Positions 32,931-45,230 of a DNA stretch of 64,000 nucleotides are shown here, piece by piece; positions within the stretch are counted from its first letter, which is position 1; every line of letters starts with the position of its first letter. A program made the translations under genes and the position numbers. Source of the DNA: Hirundichthys speculiger (taxonomy: Eukaryota > Chordata > Actinopteri > Beloniformes > Exocoetidae); NCBI GenBank assembly GCA_018398805.1, contig JAGFBZ010000328.1, positions 229,001 to 293,000 on the forward strand, given 5' to 3'. The notes beneath the pieces were generated by a model that had not been told where the DNA came from, made no database searches, and saw only the letters and a program-made list of their open reading frames with translations.

Positions 32931-34393
32931 TTCTGTTTTTATTTCCATTTTTTTCATCCCCTCTTCAGCATTTGGATTCTGTTCAGTCATTCGTTTTGAC
33001 TCTCAGATTTTTGTGAAACTAACCTGTTACGATAACCCACCCACCCCCAACCCCAACCCCTCCAGCCAGCAGGATAGCAGAAATGACTTTGACCAACAAA
33101 GCCATCACTGCCTCATTAGGGCTGCTCTCCTTATGTATAATTAAACATATAATCAATTATGTATTTATTTCTTGCTATGTATTTAACGCCTTATTGGTGC
33201 ATTTTTTTTCGAATCAGCACTTTTCTTTCCTTTTTTGGGCTCAATTTAATGAATGTATCACACATGGGCTGAAAGAGCTGAGGTCATATCAGCTACGCGG
33301 CTAACGGACAACCCGCTGAGCTGCAGCCCCCCCCCCCTCTCTGTTTCCTCGTAAACCTTCAGCTTCACCTGTTCTGAAGGTGAAAAAAACAAAACAAAGC
33401 AGTAACTGCATCTTATTCTCCACCGTGTGCATGTGATGTCGTACGACGGCGCATCAGAGGAAGTCGGGGTGAAATGGAAAAACTGACGTCCCGCCAGTGT
33501 TTTATGATTAATGGCCGTTTATTAAAAAAATAAATAGATAAATCAGTAGATGAAGACTTGGCAGATTTAGCTTCAGATATGTAGTTTCTAATAAACATGC
33601 CGTCCTTCTACAAATGACCTCTACAAGTTCCACACAAACAAAAAATGGTTGTCCAATAAGATGTGTATCTCACATACAAAACTACCTGAAACTACCTGGA
33701 AGATGAAGAAATGGACCTCAGATTAACTTCTGAAAATATCTTAAATTAAAGCGGAGCGATCAGCTCCAGCACCAGCTGCAGCAGAGTGACGCTCTGTCTT
33801 AATAAAAGATCTTTGGCTGAGCACAGACACCAGCTTGCAGAAAGCGCACAGACCCGGGCAGAGCCAAATGTTTTGGCCCGTCATCAGATTGCTCAAAGAA
33901 TTAACATCAATTAGTGGCAAATAATTTGACCTGCCACCGGAGACATTTGTCATTTCAACCAACAAACTTGACAACATCAACTCTCTTTGCATTTTTTTTT
34001 CTGCAATTTACAGTAATGGACAGCTAGCATGAATTCCATCCATCAGCACCAACACACGTGACCCGGCGTTACAAGCTCGTCAGACACAATGTGCGTGTTT
34101 GGACCAAGCAGGGAAAATGTGCTGCAGGACAGCAAAGAGAAAGTTAGTGGGGATCATAAATGTGGCACTTTGACACCTGATACCTTTGCTATGCTAGCTA
34201 CGATGCCATGGAAAAGTGTGTTAACCCCTCAAAATCAACTGGGGTTTTTTTTCTGTTTTAATTTGGCAAATAAAATCTGAACTGATGTTCATGTAAATCA
34301 CACTGATGGACAAACACGATGACACAGGAAACCAAGGAAATGAGTTTGGAGGCTTGATGTAGAGCTACTTTTGTTGGTGAAAGACGCACAAAC
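32931..34393. other. spacer, no gene seen
   Basis: Unique AT-rich sequence. A short C-run lies near 33328-33337. No recognisable gene or repeat. Confidence 0.5.
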
Positions 34394-34401
34394 ATTTAGA
34401 G

Positions 34402-34756
34402 CAGTCCTTCTCAAATAGTGGGGCGTAAGCCCTTAGGGGGGTGACCCCGGGGCAACATGTTTTTTTTTTTTTTTTTTTTTGCTGTACTGGAATGAAGTGT
34501 TATTGCACATATACTCCAATAAGGGGGAAGTAGCGCTCTCCATGTCAGTGTGTGCAGGGAGTATTAGCTACAGTACACCCTTATTATTCGGGGGGGGGTT
34601 GTACATGTTGTACTGAACAGCACAGTACATAATGTATTACTTACTTAATAATAATAGCAATAATAATAATGCTTGTTTAAGTTTGTTTAAGGTAATCCAA
34701 GAAATTACGTACTATATCATGTCCCCCTTTTTCCAGAAAATAACTGAGAACCACTG
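34402..34756. mobile_element. hAT MITE (CAGTGGTTCTCAA family)
   Basis: Ends CAGTCCTTCTCAAATAGTGG and the inverse CTGAGAACCACTG. Flanks ATTTAGAG (34394-34401) and ATTTCAAG (34757-34764) match at 6 of 8 positions. A T-run lies at 34460-34480 and AAT-rich sequence near 34650. Non-coding. Confidence 0.75.
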
Positions 34757-34764
34757 ATTTCAAG

Positions 34765-35456
34765 AAACATCTGCTGATGTGACCTGTGCCTCACATAAAA
34801 AAGCCCTATGAAGACAAATGGACAGCAGTGGTTCTGCATGAGGCTGCAAAGACACAATACGTCCTCTGAAAGTGTTTTGACATCCATCATAAATGGAGAC
34901 AGGTTAGCACCGCGGCTACGCTTCCCGCTGGAGACGATTCCAAAGGCGTGATGCACCATCCTCAATGAGGTAATGAAGGAGCGCACAAAGGTTTAAGAAG
35001 ACGTCACTGGAACTGGCGAACATCTCTGTTCACGTGTCTACGGTACGTCTATCGTAGGACGGGCTGCTCTCCATTTAAAAAAATGTTGCTGCACACCTGA
35101 AGTTTGCACGAAAACACAAGAGCTCCTTGGCAGTCTTAACCACAGGAGATCTCCAGACCTCAGGAGAGTCCTGTCCACACTGGACATCCTACAAATATGT
35201 CTGAGCTGAAGTTACCGGAAAGAGGATGAGTCGAAATTTCCTGCAGAACTACGAAGAAGAACTTGTTGAAGTCACTGCTGCCGAAGAAGATTTGACCAGC
35301 TATTAACTCCAAGGGTTTACTTGTGTTTTCCACCAGCACCAGTTTAAATAGAGACGCAATAATTATAATATATAATGAAATCAGATCCCATTGTAAGAAT
35401 CAATAAAAGAAAATGATAGTTTAATTAATGCAGGAAACCTCTTGATTCCTTGTTAA
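34765..35456. other. spacer, no gene seen
   Basis: Unique sequence without recognisable features. Confidence 0.5.
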
Positions 35457-35464
35457 GTTAATAT

Positions 35465-35882
35465 TAGGGCTGTAGCGATACACTAATCTCACGATACGAT
35501 ACTCGATATTTGTCTCAAAATATGATTTATATCAATATTCATCTTACAAATACATTTACATCATTTTCCGAAAGATTTTAAAGGGACAAATTGATTTTGG
35601 TGACATCTTGTGAGTGTTCCAATGACTTTGTTAATCAATTACACATTATATGGCTGACAGGCAGCTTGCAAATGCTGGACAAAATGAATAAAAGATTTGT
35701 TGAGAAAAATAGTTTCATTTATTTAAACAGTGGAAATTGTTGCTTGCAAGCTTTTAAAGGTGGAACACGGGGGTTTTGAAAGAAGCTTAGAATATCGATA
35801 CTCACTGGTGAAAAATCGATAATTGATACTCAATAAAATATCGATATATATCTCGCAGAATCGATAAAATCGCTCAGCTCTA
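35465..35882 (+). mobile_element. hAT MITE, TAGGGCTGTAGCGATAC family, copy 1
   Basis: Ends TAGGGCTGTAGCGATAC and CGCTCAGCTCTA, flanked by a perfect 8-bp duplication GTTAATAT at 35457-35464 and 35883-35890. 418 bases, non-coding. The second copy is at 59183-59621. Confidence 0.92.
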
Positions 35883-35890
35883 GTTAATAT

Positions 35891-36345
35891 GTATCTGGTA
35901 TTGATACGCTCAGTCTCTCAGTGATTCCAGTGCTTCCAAAATTCATGACAGGCTCAATTACGTTCTTTGCACTCACCTCTACATCACATCTGTCGCATCT
36001 CCAGCTGTTTTGCAAACTTCGGAAGAGTTTGCAAGTTTGGCACGTTTGTGCATCAAGTCCACAGGGGGGTAAGTACTTGATGCTGGTTCCCGGGTATCAT
36101 GGCGTCTCTCCCTGTTCTTGGTGTGGAGAGCTAATCCCTGCAACTCAGTGGGATAATCATCTCTCTGTTTCATTAAACGTAACCTGAGCTGCCCGTCTTC
36201 ATATTCGACTTGCATGGAGGAAATAAGGATCCTGTCCCTTTTGGCAATTTATTCTTCATTACAGGAGAGTATCTTTCGACTCGAAAATGTTAGTTTAGAA
36301 ACATTCCATGAAATTGTGCACCACTGCCAAATGACTGTGTAGGTG
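35891..36345. other. spacer, no gene seen
   Basis: Unique sequence. No recognisable exon. Confidence 0.45.
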
Positions 36346-36762
36346 TTGCCTCAAGTGGAGGAGGTTAAATATCTCATGGTCTTGTGTTTGCAGTAACGCA
36401 GGCTCTATGTCGGTCTTTAGTCGAGAGAGAGCTGAACCAAAAGGCAAGACTCTCCGCTCACCAGTTGATCTACATTCCCGAGTCATGACTCATGACCACA
36501 GTCAAGAGCTTTAGGTAGTGACTGAAAGAACAAAATCACGGATGCGAGGATCCATGATCCCTTCAGAGACATTCAGGAGGGACTCAGATTGGAATCGCTG
36601 GTCCTCCAGGCTGAGAGGAACCAGCTCAGGTGGTTTAGGACATCTGCTCAGGATGCCTCCATCGGGAGGTGTTTCGGACACGTCCAACCTGTAGGAGGCC
36701 CAGTGGGGAGCGCTGGAGAGATTTACCACGTCATTCACCTGGCTGGGGAATGCCTTGGTATT
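36346..36762 (+). pseudogene. LINE ORF2 C-terminal remnant
   Basis: Contains the motif order of the fish LINE tail. VEEVKYL is followed by ELNQKARLSAHQLIYI and VTERTKSRMR. Next come QEGLRLESLVLQAERNQLRW, ASIGRCFGHVQPVGGP and LAGECLG. These correspond to the segments after the RT core (KAKLSIYRSIYVPTL, VTERTRSRIQA and MRWxGHxxRMP regions). Several frameshifts. The 3' end is replaced by a Helitron-like fragment at 36763. Confidence 0.75.
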
Positions 36763-36763
36763 T

Positions 36764-36883
36764 TCACATTTCTGACAACTCCTGAAAATTTCATCAAAAT
36801 CCATTCATAACTTTTTGAGTTATCTTGAACACAGACAGACAGACAGATAAACACCGGCAAAAACATAACCTCCTTGGCGGAGG
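36764..36883 (-). mobile_element. Helitron-like element, left-end fragment
   Basis: Holds CTCCTGAAAATTTCATCAAA through ACATAACCTCCTTGGCGGAGG, the TC-start side of the family. The CTAG end is missing. Confidence 0.6.
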
Positions 36884-37094
36884 TAACAATACCAAAGAAA
36901 TTATAATTGAGTTAAATGTTTATTTGATCGTGATATTGATTTGAGGTCATATCACCAGGTCCGACTAGAGGAAGATGACATTCATCCATCTCAATGTCTC
37001 CTTCTCCTTTCATTCATCACAACGCAGCAACCATTTCAGCTTCTCCAGAGCTGAGCTTAGAGTTGTTGTTTTCCCCCTCTTGTGCTTTATTTTT
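36884..37094. other. short spacer
   Basis: Unique sequence, no feature. Confidence 0.5.
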
Positions 37095-37102
37095 GCCATT
37101 AT

Positions 37103-37474
37103 TAGGGATGTGAAAAAAAAAAAAATGGATTTTGGCAGTATATCGCAGATTTTCGGCCGCCCGATATAATATCGATTTTTCAGCTCCTAATATTGACTTT
37201 TTAGGAAAACTTTAATTTTCACATTTAAATTGAGAAAAATTTAAAAGTGCAAAAACACTAATAATAAACAATAAATAGGTTGTTTGTCCTCTGAATGATC
37301 AATATCATCTGATGAGAATATACAGCAACTTGATTTTTAATCTCTGCTTTTAATTTTGATATTAACTGGGTAGAGTATTGCGATAAATCGTGCTATATCA
37401 CGATAATATCGTATCGCGACCCAAGTATCATGATACATATCATATTGCGAGGTCCTTGCCAATACTCACCCCTA
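37103..37474 (+). mobile_element. hAT MITE, TAGGGGTG family, full-length copy
   Basis: Ends TAGGGATGTG and CTCACCCCTA. Flanks GCCATTAT and GTCATCTT match at 5 of 8 positions, weak but in register. 372 bases, non-coding. Confidence 0.82.
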
Positions 37475-37482
37475 GTCATCTT

Positions 37483-38690
37483 GTTCTTTTTTATCTATTG
37501 GCAGCTTGCAAACAGTGACAGTGATGTGCTAAAGCCACCAATCAGTGCGGAGCGGTAGCTTGCCAGTCCGTGGATCCTACCCGGTCCGCCGCAATATGTA
37601 GACGTAATGGACAGCGACCACTGAAAGAACCGGGGACGTTCTTGTAATTCCAGCCACCTGGGTTCTACCGTAATCCCCACTAATGGAAATCCATGTGGAA
37701 ATCACCCCTCCCCTATGTCTTAATATGAACACATTAAAAATACACAAATCTCATCAGATAACAAACAGTCTTCAAATGCAAACCAGAAAGCTTCTGGCAA
37801 CAGACAATTTGCCCGTTGTTACAGATCCCGAACACAGATCAAAGGCTGATATCCATTCATGGAGATTACGGAGAGGCTGTTAAACAAATTATATTACCTC
37901 TGGAAAAGACACACGCCACTGGTTTCCAGCTGCAGACTGGAACTTTATCATCTCATTGAGAGCGGCATCGGTTTTCATATAACTAATTGGGACAGCGAAT
38001 TTATCAAAAATAAAACAAGCTTGCGTAACCGGTCCTCGGATCGCCTCTCACGCAGTGTAATCACCGAATTGATGTAAGGTCTGAGCGCAGAGCAGTAAAA
38101 AGATTAACAAACATATTGGCAGGCGCATTGTAACAGCATCAGTCAAATCCAATGAGGACGCATCAGACTGAAGCAATTCCTCTGATAGACGCGTTCGGTT
38201 AAATCACTCTGGGAGGGAAACGCGTTTCTGCCACCGAGCCACTTCACTAATCAAATCAGAATCAGTGGATTCAGAGAGGGGGGACGTTCAGAGCTTAAGA
38301 AATCATTACGGTCAATAAACAGGGGGGTATATTTAGCCCCGCATCTGCATATATACCCCCGCATCACCCCGTCTTATTCCTTTGCTCTCGCTGTCTGTGA
38401 TCTTGTTTGTCTCTCAGTGCTCGGCTAATTTTGCACTTGGATGTAACTTCGGCTCACAGGAGAACGCTCCTCGTTTGCATAATCTGGTTTCCAGGGCTAC
38501 AGAGCTGGAGCGGCTGCAGCCGGAGACGACACACCCGGAGAGATGCGCCGCAGAACGGAGAGTCCGCGGCTCGTCACGGTTATTTAAATGCATCTAACTT
38601 TCCATCGCGTCTGTGTTTTCACAGGTGTCTGAAAAAGTGTGAGTTTTGAGTCGAAGGGCACGTCAGTACAAAAATACGCGTTTATTAATA
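37483..38690. promoter_or_regulatory. candidate conserved non-coding block
   Basis: 37690-38180 is repeat-free with many TAATT, TTATC and CATTGT words and looks like a developmental enhancer. 38340-38640 is GC-rich with CpGs and a TATAC-rich stretch at about 38328-38358 and might include an exon or promoter. No protein homology was seen. Inference. Confidence 0.3.
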
Positions 38691-38695
38691 GAGTA

Positions 38696-39288
38696 CAGCA
38701 ATCCCTTATTTTTTCCGGTTAATAGGGACCGGCGCCCGCCCCCCGAGCCTAAATAATGTTTTTAAAATGTGTAAAAACCGCAACAAAGTAGCGAGGCACT
38801 GCAGCGAAACAAGACGAAGGCTCAACTGTGGTCTTTCTGTTTCCTTCACAGCCTCTGGTCTCTGAACCGTAGTAAACAAACGGCTGGTATTGGGCTATTT
38901 TTGGCTCGTAATTAGCGGCTAACACGCTAACAACAACAAAAGAAAAAGTCTGGTTTTCTCTGCATGGAACAGGTACTTTATTATGGTACTGCAGGAACTT
39001 GTAACATCACACAGGTTGTATTGTTGGGCTCCTGTCGGTTAACAGAGAATGTAAATCTATACACGCTGGGCTGCTGTTGATGCTCACTACACTTTTCATC
39101 TAACCCCGTTTTCATTCTGCCGTCCCACGACACACACACTACATTACCCATAAGGCCACCTTCTTAACGGGGCTGGGCTGGCTCACAACATTTCTTCACT
39201 GTGTTTTTTTTAATATTATATACTTCTGAAAAATCCGCGAATAACTAAAACTGTGGAACTTAAAGCGCAAATTAGCGAGGGATCACTG
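38696..39288 (+). mobile_element. Tigger/pogo-type non-autonomous element, copy 3
   Basis: Ends CAGCAATCCCTTATTTTTTC and GCGAGGGATCACTG. TA precedes the left end (38694-38695), while the right flank is GA. Near-identical core to 20048-20762 with small deletions. Non-coding. Confidence 0.8.
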
Positions 39289-39399
39289 GACTATCACTTA
39301 TTTAACAGAGGCTGATTCAGCACGCTGAGTGCACAAATGCAGCCAGCAGATTTTCTTCTTCTTTTCTTCTTTTTTTTTGGTTTTCGAGCCCTACGGTGT

Positions 39400-39580
39400 A
39401 CAGCTGAACCGGTAAAAGTGCTTAAGTCAAAGGGGCGAGGCAGGAATCAGTAAGTTAAGGAGGGGCACGGGGGCCGCCAGTTAGCTGGCAGCTGCGCCCC
39501 CGATGCTGACCCCGGGATCAATCCACCGCCGGCCAGTTAGCCACAAACCCTGGAACCACTCAGCTGCTCCGGCGTGTCAG
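39400..39580 (-). repeat. probable tRNA-derived SINE head
   Basis: On the minus strand CAGCTGAGTGGTTCCAGGG resembles an A box and GGTGGATTGATCCC resembles a B box, about 40 bases apart, as in tRNA-derived SINEs. The GC-rich body that follows lacks a clear tail. This is inference from promoter-like boxes. Confidence 0.4.
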
Positions 39581-39631
39581 GGTGTCACCGGACTGAAACC
39601 AGAACTTCGGCCCTGCTCTGCGTGAACGTTT

Positions 39632-40052
39632 CACTGCAGAAAAAGGGGGTCTTCAAACAAGATAAAAACACTACAACTAAGGAAAAAGATACTCAAAACA
39701 AGGTGAAAAAAATCTGTCCATGCAGCGAGATAATTTCACTTGGTAAGATTTCTTAAATTAAGATTGTAGGAACACTTGTTTCTAGATTTAAGAAAGGTAT
39801 AGTTTGTTATTGAATCTTAAAACCAGATTTATTTTGATGAGGAGGAGGAAAAACGTAATACATCTTATTTTAAGTGTTAATTGTCTCATTTTAGGATTCC
39901 CTGCCTGTTTGAGACAAAAACATTTTACTTGATAAAAGATTATACTGATAAATTAAAGACTTAAAATAAGAAAGTAATTATTAAAACAAGAAAATATATC
40001 TAACACTTTTAAGTGTTTTTTTTATTTTGGTAAGAACAAATAAATTGCAGTG
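39632..40052. mobile_element. MITE with CACTGCA ends
   Basis: Starts CACTGCAGAAAAAG and ends AAATTGCAGTG. The interior has the TTCTTAAATTAAGA, AAAACAAG and ACACTTGTTT words typical of this fish MITE type. Flanks do not give a clean target duplication. Class unassigned. Confidence 0.55.
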
Positions 40053-40767
40053 TTGCAGCGACGTTTCCCAGGATGAAGCAGCTGCACGGGTTGTCTTATT
40101 TATTTATTTTCCTTTTTGTTATCGCTCATTTACTTGAGGTCGGCGCTGCGGAGGATTAAACTGACTGGCCCGAATCAACTTTAATCAGCTTGTTATTCTC
40201 TTCTGAATGCAGCGCCTCCTTGGGAGCAGAGCGTTTTCTTTCTCCACACTCCCGTCTGTGTCAAAACTCAGATTCGTGATCAGTCTGGTAAAAACCACCG
40301 CAGTCACGATGCGCTGAGTGAGCTGAGTGTCAGAGGGTTGTTTGTCCCAAAAAAAAAAAAAAAAATTAAATCTCATGCCGTTAAATAGAGTTTGTTTACA
40401 GCCGTCGGTGGACCGGGAGCTCGGCTGTTACCTAGGGGAGCTGGCTTGCAGATATAGTAAAGCACAATTAGATGCTGCCTTAAAGCTCCCGTTAATTTAG
40501 AGACAGTCGTTTCCTCGGCACAGAAATTGTTGCATGCATTATTTGTCATTATAAATCACTTTTCACATCGTGACGAATCAATTTGTAGTTTGAGATTTGT
40601 TCGTCCGAGTATTTATCTAATTTATTTAATTTATTTATCAGTGTTTTCTTTAATTAAATATCACACGTTTGGACTGAATGAAATGAAATGAAGTCGGACT
40701 TCTTTTGCATATTTTACCGTTTGAAACACCCGCGTGCTACTTCGCCCCGGCAATTACCCGTAAACGA
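40053..40767. other. spacer with A-run
   Basis: A-run at about 40350-40365, otherwise unique AT-rich DNA. No gene. Confidence 0.5.
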
Positions 40768-40771
40768 TTAA

Positions 40772-42098
40772 CCCTTTAGGCGCCGGAGTTTTTTCAAGAA
40801 AATATACAATTTTGAAATTAAGATTTCAAAAGGCTCTAACTTAAAAGCAGTTTGAGTTTAAGGGATACTGTCAATGAGAAAATTTATCAGTATGACTTAA
40901 AGTCTGTGATGGGAGTGAAATTATTCATATAATTTGCATATTATGACGTCACAAGGTGGCGGCCATATTGGAAAATGTTCTATTTTGATATCAAGGTTTC
41001 AAAAGGCTGTAACTTTAAAGTGGTTTGAGATAAAGGCATACTGTAAATGAGAAGTATCTTTAGTATGAATCAACATTTGGAATGGGAGTAAATTTGAAAA
41101 TCTAATTTGATTATTGTGAGATCACCTGCCCAAACCTGCCCAGTAGTCCTCAATTTCAGATTTTTCCTCAAGTCCCATGCACAATGAAAGCTTTCATTTC
41201 AGGGACAATCACATCATAAAATCATGAAATCTGGAGTTTGGTTTCAATATTTCCCTTTTAAAGAACTGGTGGCCACATCTGTTTGTTTGATTGGGGATGA
41301 GGCTCCAGAATTCATCATTTGGAAAAGGGATGAAATCAGTGGGCTCAGAATTTGTCAGCTCGTCTCCACAAAAACCAACAAGCTCATCAAAATTTAGGCT
41401 CCACTTTCGATACTCTTCCTCTTCTCTCAAGAACTCTCAGCCACATCATCATCATCATCATCATCATCATCACCATGATTTTCAGTGCGCCATTAGTGGT
41501 GCGTTTTTTTTCCCGCAGCTTCTCCCGTGTTGCCAGGACAACCGCGGTTGTTTTCATCCCCGCTACATGTTTCCATATTTGTGGTGTTATGAGCCTCCTC
41601 AACACCTCGACCTGCTTGGCAATCCCAGAATGCTTCCACCCCGGCCACACTGAGGTGAAGGATCCGATATACAATGTGCTGATTGTGGACTATGGTGCGC
41701 GGACTCGCCGTCACTACTAATGTCAGTTTCTGCTTCACTGGACAACTGCATGTCTTCCTCCTCAGAATCAGAGTTAGCCAGAACCTGATAAAGGACTTTG
41801 TGGACGGTAAACTGGCCTCTCAGCATCGTGAGTAAATGAAAAAACACTCTTTCGCTCTGTTCTGTTCTCGCTACGATCAGCATTTCTACTACTTCTTCGC
41901 CGCGCATCTCTGCGCTGGAGGGTGTTCAAACTAATTTTAGCGCCACCACCAAAAATGATTCTCAGATTACAGCCACACAGGTCCGCCATCTCCTGGTGAA
42001 AGAGTAGTATCAAGATTCTGCATCACATTTATAGATACAGCCTGTTACAGTCAGCAATGTTGCTTGTCGCGATATTGCGACTTTGGCGCTTAATGGGT
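40772..42098 (-). mobile_element. piggyBac-like element, both ends present
   Basis: TTAA on both sides (40768-40771 and 42099-42102) and ends CCCTTTAGGCGCC and GGCGCTTAATGGG, inverted with two mismatches over 13 bases. At 1327 bases it is shorter than an autonomous piggyBac, so the transposase gene is internally deleted. The left subterminal region carries two direct repeats with a 174-base period (TTTCAAAAGGCT at 40822 and 40996). The right part matches 1-467. Confidence 0.88.
41190..41826 (-). pseudogene. piggyBac-like transposase remnant
   Basis: Starts at the ATG 41826-41824 with MLRGQFTVHKVLYQVL and an acidic tail (DSEEEDMQLSSEAETD). After SPQ a 1-base difference from the 1-171 copy shifts the frame. 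A CAT/ATG triplet repeat at 41445-41475 interrupts the middle. At 41430-41209 a segment reading WSLNFDELVGFCGDEL and FIPFPNDEFWSLIPNQ probably belongs to the same protein. The DDD catalytic core is not recognisable. Relic. Confidence 0.6.
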
Positions 42099-42102
42099 TA
42101 AA

Positions 42103-44006
42103 ATTCGGGTTCAGGAAGGTTAAATCCACATACAGACAAAAAAAATAAAATTAAAATTAAAGAGAATAGATTGAGCACTGGTGTCTGCTGGGGGTGAAAT
42201 CTTCTCCTGTTTCATGTTATGTTTAGGGCAGCGGCGCATTTCACACTGAGCATGAGATTATTCCAATTTTACAAAACACCCGACTGCCTCAATTGTTTTT
42301 TCATACTGAAACACCAACCTGAGAGCCCGAAGCGCGATCACACGTGGTGGAATAAACACAGCTAACAGTTCTGCACCTTGACTTTTTCATACTTCACTCC
42401 TATATCCTTGCGACATCCTTCCACGTCGGCGAGCGCGTCGAGGGCCATTTCCCAGCCAGCAACAGCTGCACGAAATGACAGGCACAGAAAGCTCTTTTCT
42501 ATTATCTAACACATCCATTTTCTCACCTCCATTGCAAAGCTAGGAAAAAAAAAAAAAAAGCAGGAGCACTGTAGCACTGGGAGCACTTTGAGAATTGTAC
42601 TCATCTGCTTTCTTGCCAGGACTCTGCCGATAAGAACGACACCACTCTCGTAAGTGTCCATTTAATACGGAGCCGAGGCCAGGAGACCATTTAGCTTATA
42701 GCTCCATGACTGGAAGCCGTGGAAATATGGCTCCAGGAGGCAGTACATAAAACTGTCCCTTCAAGTACCTCTAAACCATACTAATTAACATGTTACATCT
42801 CATTTGTTAAATCCATAGAAAAATGGAGGTGAAGAAACAATAAGTCACAGGTTTATTATGCACTTTCTACTGCAGCGTGCGCATTTTTCCCCCCTACCCC
42901 CGCAGCTGGAGTTAATCATTTTGAGAAATACTGCAGTATTTACTCCCCCCCCAACCCACCCACTCAAATATTGCACATATTCCAGCTGAAATTAAATAAA
43001 AACAAGGACTGTATTTTGTATAAATCGATTTATAACCTTCACTCTGTCAGTCCAGTGTCACTTCCCAACGCCGCTGCTGCGTGATTAATTAGTCTCCATT
43101 ACGCCTAAATATTGCAACGGACCAAGTAGGATCCACTGGCTGGCAAATTAAAATATAGCTATCTAATGCTTCTAGAAGCTGCAAACATAATCTCAATGTT
43201 TTGTCATTAAATGCTGCCGCAAAATGCACAAGCTTTTATAAACCAGTGGATATATCCACACTAAAAGGTTGGAGAAACAGGAGTGAATAAACAACTAGAC
43301 TTGTGTCTAAGAGACCTTGAGTTAACCACAGGATATATGTTTTTCTTCCTTTCTCTCTCTTTTTTTATATTACATTTTTTTACATTAGGAAGGGGTCATC
43401 ACCTTCTTTATTTACAGCCTTTAAAACCTTGCTCATTCATCACTAAGCATTACTTTGTGAAGAAAAAAAAAAGGTTTCAGAGAAACTGAGCTCTGAGAAA
43501 CTTTCTAATTATCAGTTTCCATAAAATGGAAAAATGGCAATCTTTTCCATGATGATGTTTTTAACGCATGTCATCAAGCTGGTTTTTAAAATGTCATCAT
43601 GCATCGGCCCGGAAGTCTCTAAAATCCGGTCTTTGGGAATGTGCTTCAGGCCAAACGGCAATCTTTTCCAGACCCTTCTCAGAGTCGTCTTGATTCATAA
43701 ACGTAACAAGCTAGCAGCGTGAAATAACGACTCGATCCCCATTCAAATGGGCCTGTTCCACCCCTGTAGCACCTTCGTTCCCCGCTGCGGTGATGGGAGG
43801 TGACGAGACCGGTGTGACGGAGGTAAAGATAACCACTGTGTGAACCTGCGATGCGGAAAGGTGTTACGGGGGTTGGGGATGGCTGGAAACTGAGAGGGCT
43901 GAACACCTAGCCGTGTGACAAGCAAGGAAGGGGGAAAATGCCAAATGATCCAGAGACTAAGGGACAATTCCAATTCCTCGCCCTTAACCTTCAATCTCAA
44001 CCCTTG
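42103..44006. other. spacer, candidate conserved non-coding DNA
   Basis: Repeat-free 42230-42800 and 43020-43260 (TAATTAGTCTCCATTACGCC, ATTAAAATATAGC words) look like conserved non-coding elements. A-run at about 42544-42558. Frames near 43680-44000 lack similarity. Confidence 0.4.
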
Positions 44007-44014
44007 CCCTTAAC

Positions 44015-44371
44015 TACGGGTGTGAAAAAAAATCAATCAAATGGCGATATATTGCGATATTCCGGCCCCCGATATAATATCGATTTTTCCACTCCTAATA
44101 TCTATTTTTTAGGGAAATTCATTCATTCACTTAAATGTGCAAAAACACTAATAATGAACAATAAATAGGTTGTTTTGAAGCAAATAGTTTTGACTCAATT
44201 TGTCCTCTGCATGGTCAATATCATCTGATGAACATATACAGCAACTTGATTTTTCATCTCTACTTTTAATTTTGATATTAACCGGGTAGATATCCGTGAT
44301 GATATCGTATCATGACCCAAGCATCACGATACATATCGTATTGCGAGGTCCTTTGCCAATACTCACCCCTA
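44015..44371 (+). mobile_element. hAT MITE, TAGGGGTG family, complete
   Basis: Ends TACGGGTG (one mutation) and CACCCCTA with a perfect 8-bp duplication CCCTTAAC at 44007-44014 and 44372-44379. 357 bases, non-coding. Confidence 0.9.
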
Positions 44372-44379
44372 CCCTTAAC

Positions 44380-44829
44380 CCTCAATCTTAGCCCTCCAAA
44401 GTCAGCGTGAGGGCTATCTCGTGACTTAGAAATGGGACACCCCTTGAGTGCAGTTACGTCTTCAGACTGTGGGGGGCGGCCTTACGCCAAAGCTACGACC
44501 AGTCTGTCAAGAAAATGACAATGACGAAGAAGGAGAAGAAAAAAAAAGATAATATATGTATATATAAATCGAAGACAATAAGATGGTTTCATAACATTTA
44601 TATCTTAATTAACAACGAAAATACTTACATTCGTAGCTAGCTGTTTTCAGAGCCAGCCTTTTCAAAGATGTTTTGGTGGATAACCTTAATGTTTTAATTA
44701 TCAGAAGTGATCCAAGTATCATTTCAAAAGCTGTGATGATAAATGTTGTAAAAGCCATTTCAGACCAAAATGTTAATTTGTGAGACTCTGTGACACTAAA
44801 CAAGCCGGTCTCCAGGGATCATTTCCATA
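44380..44829. other. spacer, no gene seen
   Basis: Unique AT-rich sequence. Confidence 0.5.
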
Positions 44830-45230
44830 ATGAAATTAAAACATTTCTCCAAAAATCACAAATTTTGAAATATTGAGATTCTTTTTTTTCTAAAACAAGA
44901 CTTTTATCGTACAATCACATTCACAAAATTGTGACCTTTTAACTTTTAATTGAAACTTTTTGTTGTAAAACTTCAATTGCGAAATCACAATTTTTTAAAA
45001 TAATGACTTTGCCATAAAACTGCAAATCTTTAATGCAACTTGTTTTGACAAAAATGACTTTGTTGCTGAGGGCGTGAATTTAGTGGGACTGTGATCTTTT
45101 GTGGTGGAAGTTACAAATTCTGTCGTAAAATCCCAATTTTTTTTAACATAAAATTGCGATTAAAGAAAAATTACAGAAAATTGCAATTTTTTTTTTCTTT
45201 ACATAAAATTGCCACTTTTCACCCTAATAT
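44830..45230. repeat. degenerate AAAATTGCGA-type tandem repeat
   Basis: Recurring AAAATTGTGACTTTT, AAATTGCGATT, AAATCACAATTTTTT and AAAATTGCAATTTTT words on both strands at irregular 25-40 base spacing. This indicates a decayed minisatellite. Confidence 0.55.

Noticed and set aside
39400..39580. Functional tRNA gene
   Set aside because: Only box-like motifs are present. The sequence cannot be folded into a convincing cloverleaf by eye and has no proper anticodon arm, so a SINE head is more likely.
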